From an uncultured Prevotellaceae bacterium (lineage in GTDB: Bacteria > Bacteroidota > Bacteroidia > Bacteroidales > Bacteroidaceae), in the NCBI GenBank assembly GCA_902794405.1, contig CADBHI010000008.1, positions 1 to 54,572 on the forward strand: 54,572 nucleotides of DNA, written 5' to 3'. This document shows, piece after piece, positions 26,101 through 33,786 of the stretch; positions within the stretch are counted from its first letter, which is position 1; each line of letters starts with the position of its first letter. The position numbers were made by a program, and so were the translations under genes. Under the pieces are notes generated by a model, which saw only the letters and a program-made list of their open reading frames with translations, was not told the origin of the DNA and made no database searches.

Positions 26101-27292
26101 TGAGGACTTTGATTACAATGGCATCAATGCCCTGCTACAGCACAACAATATTGAGACATTCCTAAAGGGTGAGCGTCAGCAATTGGGTAACGTTCTTCTG
26201 ACGGGTGCTACTGGCTATCTGGGTATTCATGTGCTGCGCGAGCTCTTAGAATCCGATGCTCCTACCATTACCTGTATTGTGCGCGGAAAAGACCAACCTT
26301 CCGCTGAGCATCGACTCAAGAACCTGCTCTTTTACTATTACGAACGCTCCTATAAGCAGCTCTTCGGCACCCGTATCAAGGTGGTGAACGGCGATGTGAC
26401 GGATGATATTTCTATGGCTCTTCCTGAAGGACATCCCGCCATTCAGACCGTGTTCAACTGTGCTGCCAACGTCAAGCATTTCTCCAAGGGAACGGATATT
26501 GAGGACGTGAATATCGGCGGTGCCCATCGTTGCGTGGAGTTCTGCCTGAAGACGGGTGCACGACTGGTGCATATCTCAACAACTTCCGTGGGCGAAGTCT
26601 GGATTGTTCGCAGTGACGGAGAACAGGTGCCCATGCTGGACGAGCGCAAGCTCTGGTTCGGCCAGTTCTTGGACAATCGTTACATTCACTCCAAGTTCCT
26701 GGCTGAACGTCTGGTGCTGGATGCCGTTGCTCACCACGGCCTGAGTGCCAAGGTGATGCGAGTGGGTAATCTGGCTCCGCGTAGTTCCGATGGTGAGTTC
26801 CAGGCCAACTTCAATAGCAACAGCTACATGGGACGGCTTAAAGTGTTCTACACACTGGGCTGCTGTCCGTATGACGGTTACGACGAACATACCGAGATGT
26901 CTCCTATTGATGAAACGGCCAAGGCTGTGGTGCTCCTGGCATCCACGCCCAAGGAATGCACCGTGTTCCAGCCTTTCAACAACCACACCGAGTTGTTGGG
27001 CGATGTGCTCCGACTCATGGAAAGAGTGGGTAGAAAGATGCGCTTTGTAGAATCTGACGAGTTCGAACAGACCGTAGCTGTAGCCGGACAAGACCCCGAG
27101 AAGGCCAAGTTACTTGCAGCCATACTGGCTTATCAGGACGTGGCTCACGGGCAGAAGACCGCCATCATTGAGCGCGACAATCGCTACACATGCTCAGTCC
27201 TGCATCGCCTTGGCTTCCATTGGAGCGACACCTCCAGCGAATACATTCTCCAGATGTTGCAGCAGATTGCCGCTTTCGGATTCTTCCAATAA
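20123..27292 (+). CDS. Dimodular non-ribosomal peptide synthetase, C-A-T-C-A-T-reductase
   Basis: The 2389-residue enzyme has, in order: condensation domain 1 (HHVIADG, 130-136), adenylation 1 (YTSGTTGTPKG from 551; NAYGPTETS; YRTGD; K872 in NQKVNRRAL), carrier 1 (GLTSI, S930), condensation 2 (HHLVCDG from 1113), adenylation 2 (YTSGSTGNPKG from 1568; K1889), carrier 2 (GGTSL, S1944) and a C-terminal thioester reductase (GATGYLG, 2028-2034; YIHSK, Y2187/K2191). Both adenylation domains keep the Asp (GFDA) that binds the alpha-amino group. A reductase releases an aldehyde, which in related gut dimodular systems gives dipeptide aldehydes or pyrazinones. A condensation domain at the start suggests N-acylation or a trans-loaded starter. 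The carriers need a phosphopantetheinyl transferase, which is not in the window. Confidence 0.92.
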   Translation: MKTYSLLQSQLGIYYSCVANNDELTNYQNPVLFDIPKGVNVEQLRKAVYETLCAHPNIASHIIVNDEGVPAMECGAFPPMEEAVPLLTVGSLDEVKPGFGRTMDIHAEKLYRCELYQTTEGEAWLYLDFHHVIADGFSVVLIVREIERCFNGEQPSGEVIDSGTIAQEEEAQRADEAKMAEAREWFGKTFCDAVETDSLPIPQTTLGNGPAEMCLKHYPLSVSKEEVQAVKNRFNVKEGTLLQTAWALLLAAYSAEDKASYSTLYFGRGDRRTHATVAMMVRTLPVFLQSRGEEPLEELFATLTEQMETVKQLPYYTYQDVVKDYGLNNQVMFVYHGSVLDANKVLHFGDIVATYHDLRKQIPGWKLVAELFEEENTYSLKLGYSSADYSDAFMTELVACYSAILRSMLTANQVRDLEYATSEQVKWLNGLNPDLHTSPVTTHQTLVERFKQHVAERPNDIFCVAGNKRLTFAEVDKLTDSIDPSYTVRCGERVVGFSVPRDEKMVLAPIAIAKAGLTQLPLDSSYPEERLEFMKKDASAYDGNDALVLLYTSGTTGTPKGVILSEENFRIFTIFHAKHINLKADSRFATYAGYGFDAYQGDLWACVWAGATIYIIQDDIRFNLEALSEYLTKEGITHCFMTTQMATQMAINYPDIPGLKWLGTGGEKLMSLNPPSYALLNAYGPTETSCYVCSHYVDKNEPNIPIGKPNDAVELFIVNRFGKQLPWGASGELIIAGPQVGQGYLNQPERTAAAFVEWNGKRVYRTGDIVRYRENGDIEFVGRKDGQVKIRGFRIELKEVEAVIRQYPGIKDATVQAFDYPTGGKFIAAYIVSDEQIDVKAMNSFIMDQKPPYMVPAVTMQIDAIPLNQNQKVNRRALPEPVFGAAEETETESAAPLNILEEQLKEIVAGVLNTDAFGITTDLRYVGLTSILAIKVATQIYKRFGVQLDAQLLTKGANIQTVENEILAAMLSGGTTVSTTDTTGQIASAPLAYSQAGVYFDCMKNPTSTLYNTPVCLTFPVDTDAEALRKAVVRAVENHPALFVQFTTNESGVVQVMGDRETPVEVEDYTMNEEETLAFRHGFVRPFNLSKDRLFRLAVIHTEKALYLYCDIHHLVCDGYSYDLFIHEICDLMDGKEIEPEMCSYNQFVIDQKAAEKGEAFAEAAEFFKQRLGEVEEVTELAPDLTNPRQQGENGRVWAPIAWNDAEQLAKQQGVKPSAVLLSAVFYSLSRFSGNDQVCITTISNGRSNLKVANTMGMFVNTLALSSKIGSQSVCEFLHESAETFEQTLAHENYPFARIAADFGLKADIMFAYQMGVLSDYRVGGKKVTADETMELNVPKFKIAFYITDEGGDPVVAIEYDNGQYSEAMMQSLAQSVSNAVSAFAANADKPLRSISLMDNAGVSLLDSFNQTEVDYDDTQTIVSLFHRQVAETPDNLAVVYHDVRLTYQEVDERTNAIAAAVQEKIAISKEPVVSILIGRSEWMVLASLGVLKAGCAYQPLDPSYPSERLNFMMQDADAKLLIADEALLDKVSEYQGPVLLTKDLALCAAVPQQLAEPKPEDLFILLYTSGSTGNPKGCQLEHRNLVAFCHWYRRYYDLHPGDKVAAYASYGFDACMMDMYPALTTGAAVVIVGDDIRLNLPDLNVYFNEEGVTHSFMTTQVGCQFAMNCDNHSLRHLSVGGEKILPLTPPTTYQLHNGYGPTECTIFTTTYALKDFEQNAPIGKPLDNLQLFIVDKDFNRLPLGAAGEMLVYGPQVSRGYLNLPEKTADTYINWNGKRCYRTGDVVRYLADGNIQFVGRRDGQVKIRGFRIELKEVESVIREFPDIKDATVQAFDYPNGGKFIAAYVVSDQQLDIQALNAFIRERKPPYMVPAATMQIPAIPLNQNQKVNRRALPAPQIQVEERDYVAPVGDIETLFCDIFASILSLDKVGATDNFFEMGGTSLMVTKVVIEADKAGHHVAYGDVFDHPTPRLLAQFVGGGAAPVEVVDTEIEDFDYNGINALLQHNNIETFLKGERQQLGNVLLTGATGYLGIHVLRELLESDAPTITCIVRGKDQPSAEHRLKNLLFYYYERSYKQLFGTRIKVVNGDVTDDISMALPEGHPAIQTVFNCAANVKHFSKGTDIEDVNIGGAHRCVEFCLKTGARLVHISTTSVGEVWIVRSDGEQVPMLDERKLWFGQFLDNRYIHSKFLAERLVLDAVAHHGLSAKVMRVGNLAPRSSDGEFQANFNSNSYMGRLKVFYTLGCCPYDGYDEHTEMSPIDETAKAVVLLASTPKECTVFQPFNNHTELLGDVLRLMERVGRKMRFVESDEFEQTVAVAGQDPEKAKLLAAILAYQDVAHGQKTAIIERDNRYTCSVLHRLGFHWSDTSSEYILQMLQQIAAFGFFQ

Positions 27293-27307
27293 GATCTCTG
27301 AGTAGAA

Positions 27308-28657
27308 CTACTGCTTCAGTAGGTACTGCTTGAAGTCGTTGAAATCCTTCGTCATCTGAACGCTCTGCTTCTGGCCTTCCATGAAGGCACGGAGGCGGGC
27401 GGGGATTTCTACGTCGATGCCGAGGATATCGTCGACCTTCTCCTTGAACTTAGCCGGGTGGGCGGTCTCACAGAATACGCCAACCTCGCCGGGCTGTAGG
27501 CCGTCGACAAGTGCCTGATAGCCGCAAGCTCCGTGGGGATCAAGTATGTAGCCGGTTTCCTTGTAGCATTGACGCATCGTTTCCTTAATCTGCTCGTCGC
27601 TATAGGTGGAGCCGCTAATCAGATTGGTAATGCGGTGATGCGTAGCCTCAGGCGTCAGCTGATTGTTCTCGGAGTACAGGTTGATGATGCGTGCGAAGTT
27701 CGAAGGATCACCTACGTCCATAGCGTTGGCCAGCGTCTGTACAGAAGCCTTGGGCTCGTACTTGCCTGTCTGCAGGTATTTATAGAAGATGTCGTTGGCG
27801 TTGTTGGCAGCAATGAAGCGCTTGACGGGCAGCCCCATAGCGTGGCCGAACAATGCCGAGCAGATGTTGCCGAAATTGCCGCTGGGCACACACATCACGA
27901 GATTGTCGGCCTCTCCCAAAGCCTTGATTCTTGCGTAGGCGTTGAAGTAATAGAACGCCTGCGGAAGGAAGCGGGCCACGTTGATGGAGTTGGCCGACGT
28001 GAGCTTCATGTGCTGATTCAGTTCCTGATCCATAAAGGCCGACTTTACCAATGCCTGGCAGTCGTCGAACACACCGTCTACCTCGATAGCCGTGATGTTC
28101 TTGCCCAATGTGGTGAACTGGCACTCCTGAATGGGACTGACCTTGCCCTTAGGATAGAGCACATAAACGTGGATGCCGTCAACGCCGAGGAAGCCGTTGG
28201 CTACGGCAGAACCCGTGTCGCCACTGGTAGCCACGAGTACGTTCACCGTTTCGTTTGTTGCGATGTCATTGCGATCTACAGAACCGTGACGCAGGAAGTA
28301 CTGCAGCAGACGGGCCATAAAGCGGGCACCGACGTCCTTGAAGGCGAGGGTGGGGCCGTGGAAGAGCTCCAGCGTATAGATGTTGTCCTTCACCTTTGTG
28401 ACGGGACAGTCGAAGGAAAGTGTATCGTTAACGATGTCGAGCAGGGCGTCCAGATCGACGTCTTCTCCGAAGAAGGCACAGGCTACCGTGTAGGCGATTT
28501 CCTGGAAATTCATCTGCTCGATGTTGTTGAAGAATTCCTTCGGCAACTTGTTAATACGTTCTGGCATATACAGACCGCGGTCTTCTGCCAATCCTTTTAC
28601 CACCGCCTTGTTCAGGTCTGCAATGGGGGCTTTGCCATTGGTGCTATAGTATTTCAT
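27308..28657 (-). CDS. thrC: Threonine synthase
   Basis: The 449-residue product has MKYYSTNGKAPIADLNKAVV at the start, the PLP-lysine motif TLAFKDVGARFMARLL, VATSGDTGSAVANGF and the C-terminal LDPHGACGYQAL. It converts O-phosphohomoserine to threonine. It is the last gene of the leftward thr operon (three bases after the upstream gene) and converges on the NRPS gene with only 15 bases between stops. Confidence 0.95.
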   Translation of the reverse strand: MKYYSTNGKAPIADLNKAVVKGLAEDRGLYMPERINKLPKEFFNNIEQMNFQEIAYTVACAFFGEDVDLDALLDIVNDTLSFDCPVTKVKDNIYTLELFHGPTLAFKDVGARFMARLLQYFLRHGSVDRNDIATNETVNVLVATSGDTGSAVANGFLGVDGIHVYVLYPKGKVSPIQECQFTTLGKNITAIEVDGVFDDCQALVKSAFMDQELNQHMKLTSANSINVARFLPQAFYYFNAYARIKALGEADNLVMCVPSGNFGNICSALFGHAMGLPVKRFIAANNANDIFYKYLQTGKYEPKASVQTLANAMDVGDPSNFARIINLYSENNQLTPEATHHRITNLISGSTYSDEQIKETMRQCYKETGYILDPHGACGYQALVDGLQPGEVGVFCETAHPAKFKEKVDDILGIDVEIPARLRAFMEGQKQSVQMTKDFNDFKQYLLKQ

Positions 28658-28660
28658 ATC

Positions 28661-29938
28661 TTATTCAATTTTCATTAATGCTTGCATAAATTCGTGGAGT
28701 CTGAGAAGTCCGTAGGAGCCGCTGACACAGCTGACCTCGTCGTATTGCTGCACTTCGTCGGGCTCGATGTCGCGATGCCAGATGAGGAAGGGCACGGGGT
28801 GTCCGACGTGGATGCGCTGTTCGACAGGTGTCAGATGGTCGGGGAGTACGGCTATGCAGACGGGCTCGTCCCACGTGCGTACCTCATTATATATAGGGGC
28901 GATGAGCCGCTGGTCAAGATACTCGATGGTACGGAGCTTCAGTTCGAGGTCGCCGTCGTGGCCAGCCTCGTCGCTGGCTTCAACATGGACGAAGACAAAG
29001 TCCTGTGTGCGCAGAGCCTCGATGGCGGCCTGTGCCTTACCCTCGTAGTTGGTGTCGGCCAGACCGGTGGCTCCAGGCACCTTGACGATGTTTAGTCCGG
29101 CGTAGCGGCCGATGCCCTGAATCAGGTCGACGGCAGAGATGACGGAGCCGCTCTTGACCTGCGGGTACTGCTGCATCAGCGTTTCCATAGAAGGACGGTA
29201 GCCACCGCTCCAAGGCCAGATGCTGTTGGCCTGACGTTCACCTTTTGCTGCCTTAGCCTGGTTGTAGGGATGATTGGCCAGCAGTTCCTGAGACTTCAGG
29301 ATCAGCTCGTTGATGAGATCGGCGGTTTGTTGGGGGGTGAGGCGGGATGTGTCTGCGGGGGAACCGCTGACAGCGGGATTTGCAGCGGGTTTTACCAGTA
29401 GCGGGCGCCAGGGCTCGTTCGGATGGTCGTGGGGTGGGGCACAGACGATGTGCTTAGAGCCGCCCTTGATGACGAGGAGGTGGCGGTACTGGATGCCGGT
29501 GATGAACTTTACGCGCTCACAGCCTTGAGCCTTGTTGATTGGCTTAGCCAGATGCTCGTTCAGATAGTCGATGAGCACACGGGCATCGGCGGTTTCCAGG
29601 TTGCCGCCGTTGTGGGTGATAATCTTGCCGTCCTGAAGTGTGATAATGTTGCAGCGGATGGCGAAGTCGTCGTCGGCCATTTCGTAGCCGATGGAGGCAG
29701 CCTCCAAGGGGCCGCGGCCTTCGTAGACCTTATTCAGGTCGTAGCCGAGAATGGCGGTGTTGGCCACTTCAGAACCCGGGGGGAATCCTTCCGGTACAGT
29801 CACCAACCGACCGCAGCGGCCTTCGCGGGCCAGCTGGTCCATCATGGGCTTATGGGCGTATTGCAGCAGGGTCTTCCCGCCGAGACGCTCGACGGGAAGA
29901 TCTGCCATGCCATCACCTAATATGATGATATGCTTCAT
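28661..29938 (-). CDS. apgM: Phosphoglycerate-mutase-like protein, proposed homoserine kinase
   Basis: The 425-residue product begins KHIIILGDGMADLPVERLGG and carries EGFPPGSEVANTAILGYD, GRGPLEAASIG and HVEASDEAGHDGD, the metal and phosphate sites of the alkaline-phosphatase/PGM superfamily (archaeal-type cofactor-independent PGM). It lies between thrA and thrC with three-base gaps, and no GHMP homoserine kinase is present, so it most likely phosphorylates homoserine or supplies that step. The family carries this proposal in databases; the sequence alone cannot separate it from a mutase. Confidence 0.8.
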   Translation of the reverse strand: MKHIIILGDGMADLPVERLGGKTLLQYAHKPMMDQLAREGRCGRLVTVPEGFPPGSEVANTAILGYDLNKVYEGRGPLEAASIGYEMADDDFAIRCNIITLQDGKIITHNGGNLETADARVLIDYLNEHLAKPINKAQGCERVKFITGIQYRHLLVIKGGSKHIVCAPPHDHPNEPWRPLLVKPAANPAVSGSPADTSRLTPQQTADLINELILKSQELLANHPYNQAKAAKGERQANSIWPWSGGYRPSMETLMQQYPQVKSGSVISAVDLIQGIGRYAGLNIVKVPGATGLADTNYEGKAQAAIEALRTQDFVFVHVEASDEAGHDGDLELKLRTIEYLDQRLIAPIYNEVRTWDEPVCIAVLPDHLTPVEQRIHVGHPVPFLIWHRDIEPDEVQQYDEVSCVSGSYGLLRLHEFMQALMKIE

Positions 29939-29941
29939 AAA

Positions 29942-32404
29942 CTAAATATTTGCGATACTCATAATGTTGGCGAAGACACCAGCTGCAGTAACGGCAGCAC
30001 CGGCGCCATAGCCCTGAATCAGCATGGGATATTCCTTGTAGCGCTCGGTGGTGAGCAGCACGATGTTGTTGGAGCCTTCCAGCGGATAGAACGGATGGTC
30101 GGAGGGCACTTCCTTCAGGGCGACACTCGTTTTGAACGACGATGGGTCCTTCTCGTCGGCTTCCATCGTGGCCACGAAGCGCCAACGCTTGCCTTCGGCC
30201 TCGAGCACCTTGCGACGGGCTTCGAAGTCGGCATCCAGTTCGGGCAGCTTGGCCCAGAAGTCGTCGATGCTGCCCTGGAAATAGCTGTCGGGCACGAAGA
30301 GGTGCTTCTCCACATCCTCCTGTTCCACCTTGTAGCCAGCCTCGCGAGTCAGGATGACCAGCTTACGGATAACATCGGTACCGCTGAGGTCGATGCGCGG
30401 ATCAGGTTCGGAGTAACGTTGCTCCTTAGCACGGCGAACGGTCTCGGAGAAGGGCACGTCGGCAGCAATCTCGTTGAAGATGAAGTTGAGCGTTCCGCTA
30501 AGGATGGCCTCAATCTTCAGAATCTTATCGCCTGAGTTGCACAGGTCGTTGATGGTGCCGATAATCGGCAGACCAGCACCTACATTGGTCTCGTAGCGGA
30601 ACCATACACCGCGGTCGCGGGCGGTCTGCTTCAGTTTTAGATAGCTATCGTAGTCGCTGGAGGCGGCAATCTTGTTGGCAGCCACCACCGAGATGTTGTG
30701 CTCCAAGAATGTCTGGTAGAGCAGGGCTATCTGCCTGCTGGCCGTACAGTCGACGAAGACGGAGTTGAAGATGTTCATCTTCACAATCTCGTCGCGCATG
30801 TGTTCCGTATTGGCGGGATAGCCGGCACGCAGAATCTTTTCGTAGTTGTCGAGGTCGATGCCGTCGCGGTCGAGCACGAAGTTGTCGACATCCGAAATGC
30901 CGACCACATTCAGCTTCAGGCGGCGTGACTGCATGAGGAACTGCTGCTGCGTACGGATCTGTTCGAGCAGCATGCCACCCACCGTACCGATGCCGCAGAT
31001 AAAGAGGTTGAGCACCTTGTATTCCGACAGGAAGAACGAATCGTGGAGCACGTTGAGCGACTTGCGCAGGAACTTTCCATCCACCACGAACGAGATGTTG
31101 GTCTCAGAGGCACCCTGGGCACAGGCAATCACCGAGATACCCGAACGGCCTAAAGTGCCAAACAGCTTACCGGCAATACCTGGGGTCTGCTTCATGTTCT
31201 CACCCACGATGGCGATGGTAGCCAGGCCACTCTCAACGAGCATGGGATACATGGCTCCAGTCTCGATTTCCTTAGCAAACTCTTCGTTCAGCACCTCTGC
31301 GGCAGCTGCGGCATCCTCGTCGCGCACACCGATAGAGGTAGAGTTTTCTGACGAAGCCTGCGACACCATGAATACGGAGATGCCCTTGTTGGCAAGGGTG
31401 GTGAAGATACGGCGGTTCACGCCGATGACACCCACCATCGAAAGGCCTGTGACGGTAATTAGCGAGGTGCCCTTGATGCTTGAGATACCCTTGATAGGCT
31501 TCAGGTCGTCTTCAATCTTCTCCTTAATAAGCGTACCCGGATGCTGGGGGTTAAAGGTGTTCTTTACTTTAATAGGTATATTCTTGATGCAGACGGGATA
31601 GATGGTCGGCGGGTAGATGACCTTTGCGCCGAAGTTACACAGCTCCATCGCCTCTACATACGAGAGTTCGTTGATGGTGTAGGCCGACTTAATGACCTTC
31701 GGATCGGCTGTCATGAAGCCGTCGACGTCGGTCCATATTTCCAGCACCTCGGCATTCAGCACGGCGGCGATGATGGCGGCGGTATAGTCCGATCCGCCAC
31801 GACCGAGGTTGGTGGTTTCGTGTGAGTCGCGGTCGCGGGCAATGAAGCCAGGCACCACATAAATAGTCTTGTCGTTGATTTCCTTGAAGGCTTCCTTCAC
31901 CAGTTCGGTGGTCAGTTCGGCATCAATCACGTGCCGGCCCTGCTTCTTCTGGGTACGGATGAAGTCGCGTGAATTCATGCGCACACCGTTCTTGACAAGT
32001 GCAGCCACGATGTTCGAACTCAGGCGCTCGCCGTAGGACACAATGGCGTCCTGCGTCTTCTCCGACAAGTCGTGAATCAGGTACACGCCGAAGTAGATGC
32101 TCTTCAACTGTTCAAAGAGCGAGTCCACACGCTTGAATAAGTCCTCACGTTTCTTGGGGTCGGTGATAATCGTGTCGATCATCTGATGATGGCGTTCTAC
32201 GATGCCGTCGAACTCATCGCGATAGCGTTTATCACCCTTGAGAGCCATCTTGGACGTTGCTATCAGTTTGTCGGTGATGCCGTCCAAAGCGCTTACTACA
32301 ACTACGACAGGTTGCGTCCGAGCCTCTGTCTCAACGATTTCTTTTAAGCTCAAAATGCTTTTCACGGAACCTACGGACGTTCCGCCAAATTTCATTACTT
32401 TCAT
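29942..32404 (-). CDS. thrA: Bifunctional aspartokinase / homoserine dehydrogenase
   Basis: The 820-residue product has an N-terminal aspartokinase (MKVMKFGGTSVGSV; GRGGSDYTAAIIA), two central ACT segments (ISVFMVSQASSENSTSIGV; ISVIACAQGASETNISFVV) and a C-terminal homoserine dehydrogenase (LFICGIGTVGGMLLEQI, VVAANKIA, GAGLPIIGTI). It supplies the first and third steps to threonine and methionine. The ATG at 32404 is preferred over the in-frame TTG at 32416. It is the first gene of thrA-apgM-thrC; the ACT segments imply threonine feedback. The 5' leader is only about 60 bases and holds no leader peptide. Confidence 0.95.
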   Translation of the reverse strand: MKVMKFGGTSVGSVKSILSLKEIVETEARTQPVVVVVSALDGITDKLIATSKMALKGDKRYRDEFDGIVERHHQMIDTIITDPKKREDLFKRVDSLFEQLKSIYFGVYLIHDLSEKTQDAIVSYGERLSSNIVAALVKNGVRMNSRDFIRTQKKQGRHVIDAELTTELVKEAFKEINDKTIYVVPGFIARDRDSHETTNLGRGGSDYTAAIIAAVLNAEVLEIWTDVDGFMTADPKVIKSAYTINELSYVEAMELCNFGAKVIYPPTIYPVCIKNIPIKVKNTFNPQHPGTLIKEKIEDDLKPIKGISSIKGTSLITVTGLSMVGVIGVNRRIFTTLANKGISVFMVSQASSENSTSIGVRDEDAAAAAEVLNEEFAKEIETGAMYPMLVESGLATIAIVGENMKQTPGIAGKLFGTLGRSGISVIACAQGASETNISFVVDGKFLRKSLNVLHDSFFLSEYKVLNLFICGIGTVGGMLLEQIRTQQQFLMQSRRLKLNVVGISDVDNFVLDRDGIDLDNYEKILRAGYPANTEHMRDEIVKMNIFNSVFVDCTASRQIALLYQTFLEHNISVVAANKIAASSDYDSYLKLKQTARDRGVWFRYETNVGAGLPIIGTINDLCNSGDKILKIEAILSGTLNFIFNEIAADVPFSETVRRAKEQRYSEPDPRIDLSGTDVIRKLVILTREAGYKVEQEDVEKHLFVPDSYFQGSIDDFWAKLPELDADFEARRKVLEAEGKRWRFVATMEADEKDPSSFKTSVALKEVPSDHPFYPLEGSNNIVLLTTERYKEYPMLIQGYGAGAAVTAAGVFANIMSIANI

Positions 32405-32470
32405 ATTTCTATGCAATTTATCTTACCGTCGGTACCCCTTTCACAAGTGGGGACTTCTCCAACGGCGGTG

Positions 32471-32478
32471 CAAAGGTA
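32471..32478 (-). promoter_or_regulatory. -7 element of the thr operon
   Basis: TACCTTTG on the minus strand; CAAA on the plus strand at 32497-32500 gives a -33 TTTG at 18 bases. The start would be near 32464. Confidence 0.6.
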
Positions 32479-32510
32479 CGAAAAAAAGCAAAAAGCCAAA
32501 AGCAAAATGC

Positions 32511-32554
32511 AAAAAAAATACTGCTGCTACCCATTTTATTGGATAACAGCAGTA
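32511..32554 (-). terminator. Rho-independent terminator of cysK
   Basis: TACTGCTG (minus strand, 32554-32547) pairs with CAGCAGTA (32526-32519) and is followed by a run of eight T on the minus strand. It lies 20 bases after the cysK stop and before the thrA promoter. Confidence 0.8.
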
Positions 32555-32574
32555 AGAGATGACTTATTTCTCCC

Positions 32575-33522
32575 TTAAAGAGGGTAGTCTTCGAAGGCGT
32601 AGAGCACCGTTGAGAGATAGCGCTCACCAGTGTCAGGCAGCAGCACCACAATCTTCTTGCCCTTGTTCTCAGGACGCTTGGCCACCTGGATGGCGGCATA
32701 GAGGGCAGCACCGGCAGAAATGCCTACCAGCAGACCTTCCTGCTGGGCTATCTCACGACCCGTGCGGATAGCGTCGTCGTTTTCTACGTCGAACACCTCG
32801 TCAATCACGTCAGCATCGTAGGTCTTGGGTACGAAACCAGCACCGATACCCTGAATCTTGTGGGGACCGCTCTGACCGCCGTTCAACACAGGGCTCGACT
32901 TCGGCTCTACAGCGATGATCTTCACGTTGGGGTTCTGCTCCTTCAGGTACTTACCTGTGCCGCTGATGGTACCGCCGGTACCTACACCGCCGATGAAGAT
33001 GTCGACTTGTCCGTCGGTATCGCGCCAAACTTCAGGGCCAGTGGTGGCGTAGTGCTTGGCAGGGTTGGCTGCATTCTCGAACTGCTGCAGAATCACGCTG
33101 CCTGGAATGCTGTCGCGTAGTTCCTCGGCGGCGCGGATGGCTCCTGGCATGCCGTCTTTTCCAGAGGTGAGGCGAACCTCGGCGCCGTATGCCTTGACGA
33201 GGTTACGACGTTCAATACTCATGGTTTCAGGCATGGTAAGGATAAGACGGTAGCCCTTGACGGCTGATACCAGTGCCAATCCTACGCCCGTGTTTCCGCT
33301 GGTGGGTTCGATAATAGTGGCGCCAGGCTTCAGAATGCCTTTCGCTTCAGCGTCTTCAATCATTGCCAGTGCAATGCGGTCCTTCACGCTACCGCCGGGG
33401 TTGAAAAACTCTACTTTGGCAATTATCGGGGTCTCCAGACCCTTTGCCTGTGAATACTTGTTGAGCTCCAGAAGTGGGGTGTTGCCGACGAGCTCGGTCA
33501 GCTGTTTTGCAATCTTTGTCAT
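32575..33522 (-). CDS. cysK: Cysteine synthase A (O-acetylserine sulfhydrylase)
   Basis: From the ATG at 33522 the product has 315 residues: [33 protein letters not shown] with the PLP lysine, [26 protein letters not shown] and [12 protein letters not shown]. It makes cysteine from O-acetylserine and sulfide. It is transcribed alone between its own promoter and the terminator at 32511. A 20-bp palindrome upstream may be an operator. Confidence 0.95.
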   Translation of the reverse strand: MTKIAKQLTELVGNTPLLELNKYSQAKGLETPIIAKVEFFNPGGSVKDRIALAMIEDAEAKGILKPGATIIEPTSGNTGVGLALVSAVKGYRLILTMPETMSIERRNLVKAYGAEVRLTSGKDGMPGAIRAAEELRDSIPGSVILQQFENAANPAKHYATTGPEVWRDTDGQVDIFIGGVGTGGTISGTGKYLKEQNPNVKIIAVEPKSSPVLNGGQSGPHKIQGIGAGFVPKTYDADVIDEVFDVENDDAIRTGREIAQQEGLLVGISAGAALYAAIQVAKRPENKGKKIVVLLPDTGERYLSTVLYAFEDYPL

Positions 33523-33564
33523 AGTCTTATCCTTTTTAAAATTAATACTAAACTTTTGATGGTG

Positions 33565-33596
33565 CAAAGGTACGGCGATTTCAGCACTCCCACAAT
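33565..33596 (-). promoter_or_regulatory. Promoter of cysK
   Basis: TACCTTTG on the minus strand (33572-33565) with ATTG (33596-33593) 20 bases upstream in place of TTTG. The start would be near 33558. Confidence 0.6.
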
Positions 33597-33616
33597 CCCT
33601 TTTTTGTGGCATTCTG

Positions 33617-33636
33617 TATACCAAACGTTTGGTATA
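33617..33636. promoter_or_regulatory. 20-bp perfect palindrome, candidate operator
   Basis: TATACCAAACGTTTGGTATA is a perfect palindrome placed about 60-80 bases upstream of the cysK start point and about 110 bases before the -7 of the divergent lipoprotein gene. The ACCAAA half site and dyad suit a dimeric regulator. Confidence 0.7.
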
Positions 33637-33745
33637 TCAGTATTGATTTGGGTTATTTTGGGGGATAATTGTTATTGTATCATAAAAAAAGCAAAATACG
33701 TATAGCCGGATTCTACACATATTTTATTATTTATAAGGAAAGTCG

Positions 33746-33753
33746 TATATTTG
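33746..33753 (+). promoter_or_regulatory. -7 element of the LruC-type lipoprotein gene
   Basis: TATATTTG with TTTT 20 bases upstream (33722-33725). Start near 33760, before the ATG at 33787. Confidence 0.55.
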
Positions 33754-33786
33754 CAGGAAAAAATGAACAATATAGTGTCTTTCAAT

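Noticed and set aside
27533-28678. 381-codon plus-strand frame
   Set aside because: It is the antisense of thrC, which has all family motifs.
32404-32464. Thr/Ile leader peptide before thrA
   Set aside because: The leader is about 60 bases and has no Thr- or Ile-rich frame; the nearby hairpin belongs to cysK.
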